Shown here: positions 60,832-64,000 of the stretch, piece by piece
Layout: each line of letters starts with the position of its first letter
Numbering within the stretch: position 1 is the stretch's first letter
DNA from: Acidobacteriota bacterium
Lineage (GTDB): Bacteria > Acidobacteriota > Blastocatellia > Pyrinomonadales > Pyrinomonadaceae
Reading direction: 5' to 3'
Length of the DNA: 64,000 bases
NCBI GenBank assembly: GCA_016700075.1
Contig: CP065000.1
Span: forward strand, 682,001-746,000
Notes under the pieces: model-generated
Databases searched by the model: none
Seen by the model: only the letters and a program-made list of their open reading frames with translations
What the model was told of the DNA's origin: nothing
Program-made: the position numbers and the translations under genes

Positions 60832-62742
60832 TTACGTACGGTGAAACCCTCGCTCGATGTCTTTCATCGACAGCCGCAGAATAACGGGCCGGCCGTGAGG
60901 GCACGTCGTCGGCGATGTCGTACGCAGCAGGCCGTCGATCAGCCACTGCATCTTTTCGGGCGTCAGCTTCATGTTGATCTTGATGGCCGCCTTGCAGGCG
61001 AGGCTGGCCGCGACCTCGTCCCTCAGCGTCGCACGAGCGCCGCCTCGTTTCTCATCGTCAACCACGTCAAGGATCTCTGCAAAAAGGTTCCGCGCATCTG
61101 CCGGCTGAACACCCGACGGGACCGTCTTTATCGCGACGGTGCGTCCCGAAAGCCGCATGGTCTCAAAGCCAAGCATCTCAAGCTCCGATTCGACCGCCTC
61201 AAACGCCGCCGTTTGAGCCGGCGTCAGGTCAACAGTTTCGGGCAGAAGCAGAGCCTGCGATCCTATGGGGCGATCAGCCTCAGCTTTTCGGAACTTATCA
61301 AAAAGTATGCGCTCGTGTGCGACGTGCTGATCGATCAGCAGCAGGCCTTCGTCATCTACAGCGATAATGAAGCTCTCGTGAAGCTGGCCCAGCGGCCGGA
61401 TCTTTGCCGACGAGACCGACCCCACATCGACCGGCTTTGCGAGATGCGACGCGGTATTCACGGGCGGCAGTTCGGGCTCCCGACCTATTGCCGAGGCTTT
61501 CGGTTGCGGATCGTCTCGCACCGGTTCTTCCTGTCTTGCTTCCGGTTCGGAAAATACTTCCGGTTCGCTGAAAATGAATTCCTGAATACTCTCGGCAGGT
61601 GTGGGCTCGAAATCGAAACGAACGGGTCGGGGCTGCGGTTCGACGGCCCGCAGCTCGAAGGGCTCTGATTCGCGGAGGTCGCTCGACGGTGCGGCTGCAG
61701 CCATGGCGACCGGTTGCTCTGCCTCGTGTTCGCGTGCCGGCAACGCAACACCCGAACTCGCCAACGCATTTCGGACCGCATCAGCGATCGCTTCTTTGAC
61801 CGCCTCCGTTCGGCGAAAGCGCACCTCGGTCTTGGCGGGATGAACATTTACGTCGATCTCTTCGAAAGGAATATCCAGAAACAAGAACGCCACAGGATAG
61901 ACGCCGTGCGGCAGGACCGAGCGATAACCTTCCTGCAACCCGGCGGACAGCACCTTGTCGCGGACGAAACGCGAATTCACGAAGAAATACTGCGAATCCC
62001 GTGTAGTACGTCGTTCTCGCGGAGCAGAAACGTATCCCGAGATCTTTGCAACGAACTCGCGGCCGCCCGAAACCGGAACCAGGCTTTCTAGCAGGCCTGA
62101 ACCGAAAAGCTGAAACGCACGTTCTTTCAGATCCTTTGCCGGAGCGGTTCGTAAAACCTCGCGGCCGTTATTGGACAGTTTGAAAGCGATCTCAGGATGG
62201 GCGAGCGCATAATGCTGGACGATGCCGGTGAGATGATAATTCTCCGTCGCTTCGGAGCGCATGAATTTGCGTCGGGCGGGAGTGTTGAAAAACAGATTGC
62301 GCACGCTGATCGTCGTGCCGCGGTCGCGTGCGGCATCCCGAACATCCTTCAGCCGCCCGCCTTCAACGACCACGCATGTCGCAGGCAGGTCGTCGGCAGT
62401 ATTTGTTATAAGTTCCACCTCGGCGACGGACGCTATGGATGCGAGAGCCTCGCCGCGAAAACCGAGCGTAATGATGCGGCCGAGGTCCTCGACGGATGTG
62501 ATCTTTGAGGTGGCGTGGCGTTCAAACGCGAGAACTGCGTCGTCGCGGGACATTCCTTCCCCGTCGTCGCTGACGCGCATCAGGCGGCGGCCGCCGAGCT
62601 CGATCTCGACCGAGATCCGGCTTGCTCCCGCGTCGATGGCGTTTTCTACAAGCTCCTTTACTACGGACGCAGGCCGCTCGACCACCTCGCCTGCGGCGAT
62701 CTGGTTCGCGAGATTGTCCGGCAATATTCGGATCTTGTTCAT
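60832..62742 (-). CDS. mutL: DNA mismatch repair protein MutL
   Basis: Couples MutS mismatch recognition to strand nicking. 636 residues. The GHKL ATPase domain has E-N-A-I-D-A-G-A, D-D-G-E-G-M, T-S-K-I and G-F-R-G-E-A-L. A Pro/Glu-rich linker (about 345-430) leads to the C-terminal dimerisation domain with D-Q-H-V-A-H-E-R-I-L-F-D, A-C-K-A-A-I-K and C-P-H-G-R-P. These are the conserved segments of MutL proteins with endonuclease activity, although the motif D-Q-H-A-x2-E-x4-E is changed at two places (Ala to Val, last Glu to Asp). The ATG overlaps the bshC stop by 4 bp. Confidence 0.95.
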   Translation of the reverse strand: MNKIRILPDNLANQIAAGEVVERPASVVKELVENAIDAGASRISVEIELGGRRLMRVSDDGEGMSRDDAVLAFERHATSKITSVEDLGRIITLGFRGEALASIASVAEVELITNTADDLPATCVVVEGGRLKDVRDAARDRGTTISVRNLFFNTPARRKFMRSEATENYHLTGIVQHYALAHPEIAFKLSNNGREVLRTAPAKDLKERAFQLFGSGLLESLVPVSGGREFVAKISGYVSAPRERRTTRDSQYFFVNSRFVRDKVLSAGLQEGYRSVLPHGVYPVAFLFLDIPFEEIDVNVHPAKTEVRFRRTEAVKEAIADAVRNALASSGVALPAREHEAEQPVAMAAAAPSSDLRESEPFELRAVEPQPRPVRFDFEPTPAESIQEFIFSEPEVFSEPEARQEEPVRDDPQPKASAIGREPELPPVNTASHLAKPVDVGSVSSAKIRPLGQLHESFIIAVDDEGLLLIDQHVAHERILFDKFRKAEADRPIGSQALLLPETVDLTPAQTAAFEAVESELEMLGFETMRLSGRTVAIKTVPSGVQPADARNLFAEILDVVDDEKRGGARATLRDEVAASLACKAAIKINMKLTPEKMQWLIDGLLRTTSPTTCPHGRPVILRLSMKDIERGFHRT

Positions 62743-64000
62743 AATCTCAGTAGCAAATGACGGCGTTCATCAGCGTCAAAAGCCGCTATCAAGCCGTCGA
62801 TAGCGGACGGTCCATATTCATTTAGGAACGTCAGAAAGTTTATCGAGCGTTCCTGCAAGGCTCCGCAGGGCGTCAACTCATTTTGCAGTATCGAGACCCG
62901 GCGTTTCGCCGCTTCGTCCTTTTCGAGCTTTGTCGCGAGAGCTAGCCGACGCATCGCATCGATGTGATACCTGATCTTCCGCCCGCGCTTGGCAAAACTG
63001 TCGGAAACCGGCTGTGCAATGTCGGCGGCGATCCGGCCGAGCCGTTCCAATTGTTCGATCACCTCATTCTCAGCGACGTCGAAATCGTTCACCATTTCCG
63101 GGTTCTCGAGTTCGGCCGCCGTCAAAACAAGGGAGCCTTTGCCGTTTACGATGTCCGAAAAACTCAGTCCCAGTTTGTCCATCGCCCGCTGAACGCGGCT
63201 GCTGACGACGGTCGCGGTGTGACGCGGCATAACGGATGTAACGGGGCGGCCGAGTGTGTCATAAACCGCCGAATTCTGCGCAAAATATGCGACCTCCGCC
63301 GCACCGCCCACATAAGCCGCTGTTGGCAGGATCATATCCTGAATTACAGGCCGCAGCAGAACGCCCGGACTCAAACTCTGCGGCGACGTTCGTGCGATTT
63401 CAAGCAGCTCTTCACGTGAAAACTCGCGGCCGCTGCCTTTCAATTTGAATCCGACATCAGTACGCTGCAATGCCCACCGTGCTCCTGTGTCGTCGATAAA
63501 GAACATCGGAAAATGAACATCTTCGACGAGGACCTGGGCGTGATAGCCTGCCGATTCGAGCTGCGAATTGCGATCGCGAACTGCAGCAGTTATCTTATCC
63601 GCGTTCTCGATCGCCGCAATGAAACCATCCGCAGCGAGCCGCCGCATTGCGGGCTGCATAGGATCGAACAGAACAAGTCCAAATGCGGAAAAAAGTTGAG
63701 CGATAGTTGCTGCAAAAGCATCACTCCAATTTCGCCCCCGCTGCCAACAAGATGCGACGACCTCGCGCATCTCTTTCGTAAATGCCGTTTGCGGTATGGC
63801 CGCAAACATTGCGTCGATCGCCTGTACTATGCCCTCATCCAAAACGACCGAACCGACTGGCGAATCCGAATTAATGTTCACGGGCTGATACGAAACTTCG
63901 CCGGTCCCATTTTCGATCAGGACAAAGGTCTTGCTGACCTCATCGAGGTCGTGATCCTCGGAAGCGATCCAGAAAACGGGAACGGCGCTTATGCCTTGCC
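62739..64000 (-). CDS. bshC: Bacillithiol biosynthesis cysteine-adding enzyme BshC (5' end outside window)
   Basis: The last enzyme of bacillithiol synthesis; joins cysteine to glucosaminyl-malate. The frame is open through the window edge at 64000, so the N-terminus is missing; 419 residues are visible. The visible N-terminal sequence is the BshC hallmark A-V-P-V-F-W-I-A-S-E-D-H-D-L-D-E-V. A helical C-terminal region (R-L-G-R-I-A-A-D-I-A) follows, and the end P-S-A-I-D-G-L-I-A-A-F fits. Usual full length is about 540. The stop overlaps the mutL start (ATGA). A GTG at 63881 is an internal codon, not a start. Confidence 0.92.
   Translation of the reverse strand, partial: QGISAVPVFWIASEDHDLDEVSKTFVLIENGTGEVSYQPVNINSDSPVGSVVLDEGIVQAIDAMFAAIPQTAFTKEMREVVASCWQRGRNWSDAFAATIAQLFSAFGLVLFDPMQPAMRRLAADGFIAAIENADKITAAVRDRNSQLESAGYHAQVLVEDVHFPMFFIDDTGARWALQRTDVGFKLKGSGREFSREELLEIARTSPQSLSPGVLLRPVIQDMILPTAAYVGGAAEVAYFAQNSAVYDTLGRPVTSVMPRHTATVVSSRVQRAMDKLGLSFSDIVNGKGSLVLTAAELENPEMVNDFDVAENEVIEQLERLGRIAADIAQPVSDSFAKRGRKIRYHIDAMRRLALATKLEKDEAAKRRVSILQNELTPCGALQERSINFLTFLNEYGPSAIDGLIAAFDADERRHLLLRL

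Overview
This window is a chromosomal segment of a diderm bacterium, most likely an acidobacterium of the Blastocatellia type. This is inferred from gene content, not from a marker phylogeny. The supporting signs are lipid A and LPS-transport genes (lpxD, lpxB, lptD), an ECF sigma factor of the acidobacterial type followed at once by a membrane Ser/Thr kinase with a TPR-like sensor half, several exported proteins with long Pro-Thr linkers, a C-terminal domain resembling one common in Solibacter-like proteins, and bacillithiol synthesis (bshC). No rRNA, tRNA, CRISPR array, prophage or insertion sequence was recognised.

Layout. 1-2.6 kb: the end of an HNH nuclease gene, a small unknown gene, a 21-bp tandem repeat array and cysS. 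2.6-7.8 kb (minus): a membrane glycosyltransferase, cysteine dioxygenase, an exported SGNH hydrolase and a DsbD-type thiol reductase. 7.8-12.6 kb (plus): a pyruvate dehydrogenase operon (E1alpha, E1beta, E2) behind a good sigma-70 promoter, then a DMT exporter and a short STAS-like protein. 12.6-21.9 kb: lpxD/lpxB (convergent, overlapping), an exported beta-propeller protein, ilvE, lptD and a lipoprotein. 22-27.3 kb: a split acyl-CoA mutase whose key residues fit isobutyryl-CoA mutase better than methylmalonyl-CoA mutase, a 55-codon membrane protein with its own promoter and terminator, an exported glucose/sorbosone dehydrogenase-like protein, a YraN nuclease-fold protein, a small exported protein and a ChaN-like protein. 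27.3-30.3 kb: a large secreted multidomain protein split by one frameshift. 30.5-36.1 kb: atpD-atpC on one strand, then phoH-ybeY-zwf on the other, separated by a 600-bp stretch of palindromic repeats; pieces of the same repeat type appear inside ybeY and zwf in frame.

36.1-51.2 kb is dominated by two giant tandem paralogues (2345 and 2662 residues). Each has an FG-GAP/VCBS propeller, two CSLREC-type motifs, long parallel beta-helix repeats and a C-terminal carboxypeptidase-regulatory-like domain that is also found at the end of the frameshifted protein at 27.4 kb. Both giants carry a 5' leader in which a 20-nt conserved core is enclosed by a stem of different sequence but the same position, and the stem takes in the ribosome binding site. 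This looks like a structured regulatory RNA. The sigma factor/kinase pair (51.3-54.5 kb) is divergent from the larger giant and may control it.

54.5-64 kb: a CNNM/CorC-type CBS protein, a biotin carrier protein, and a minus-strand operon read as bshC (running off the window), mutL, a 42-residue membrane peptide, a sodium:solute symporter and an exported PIG-L deacetylase-like protein.
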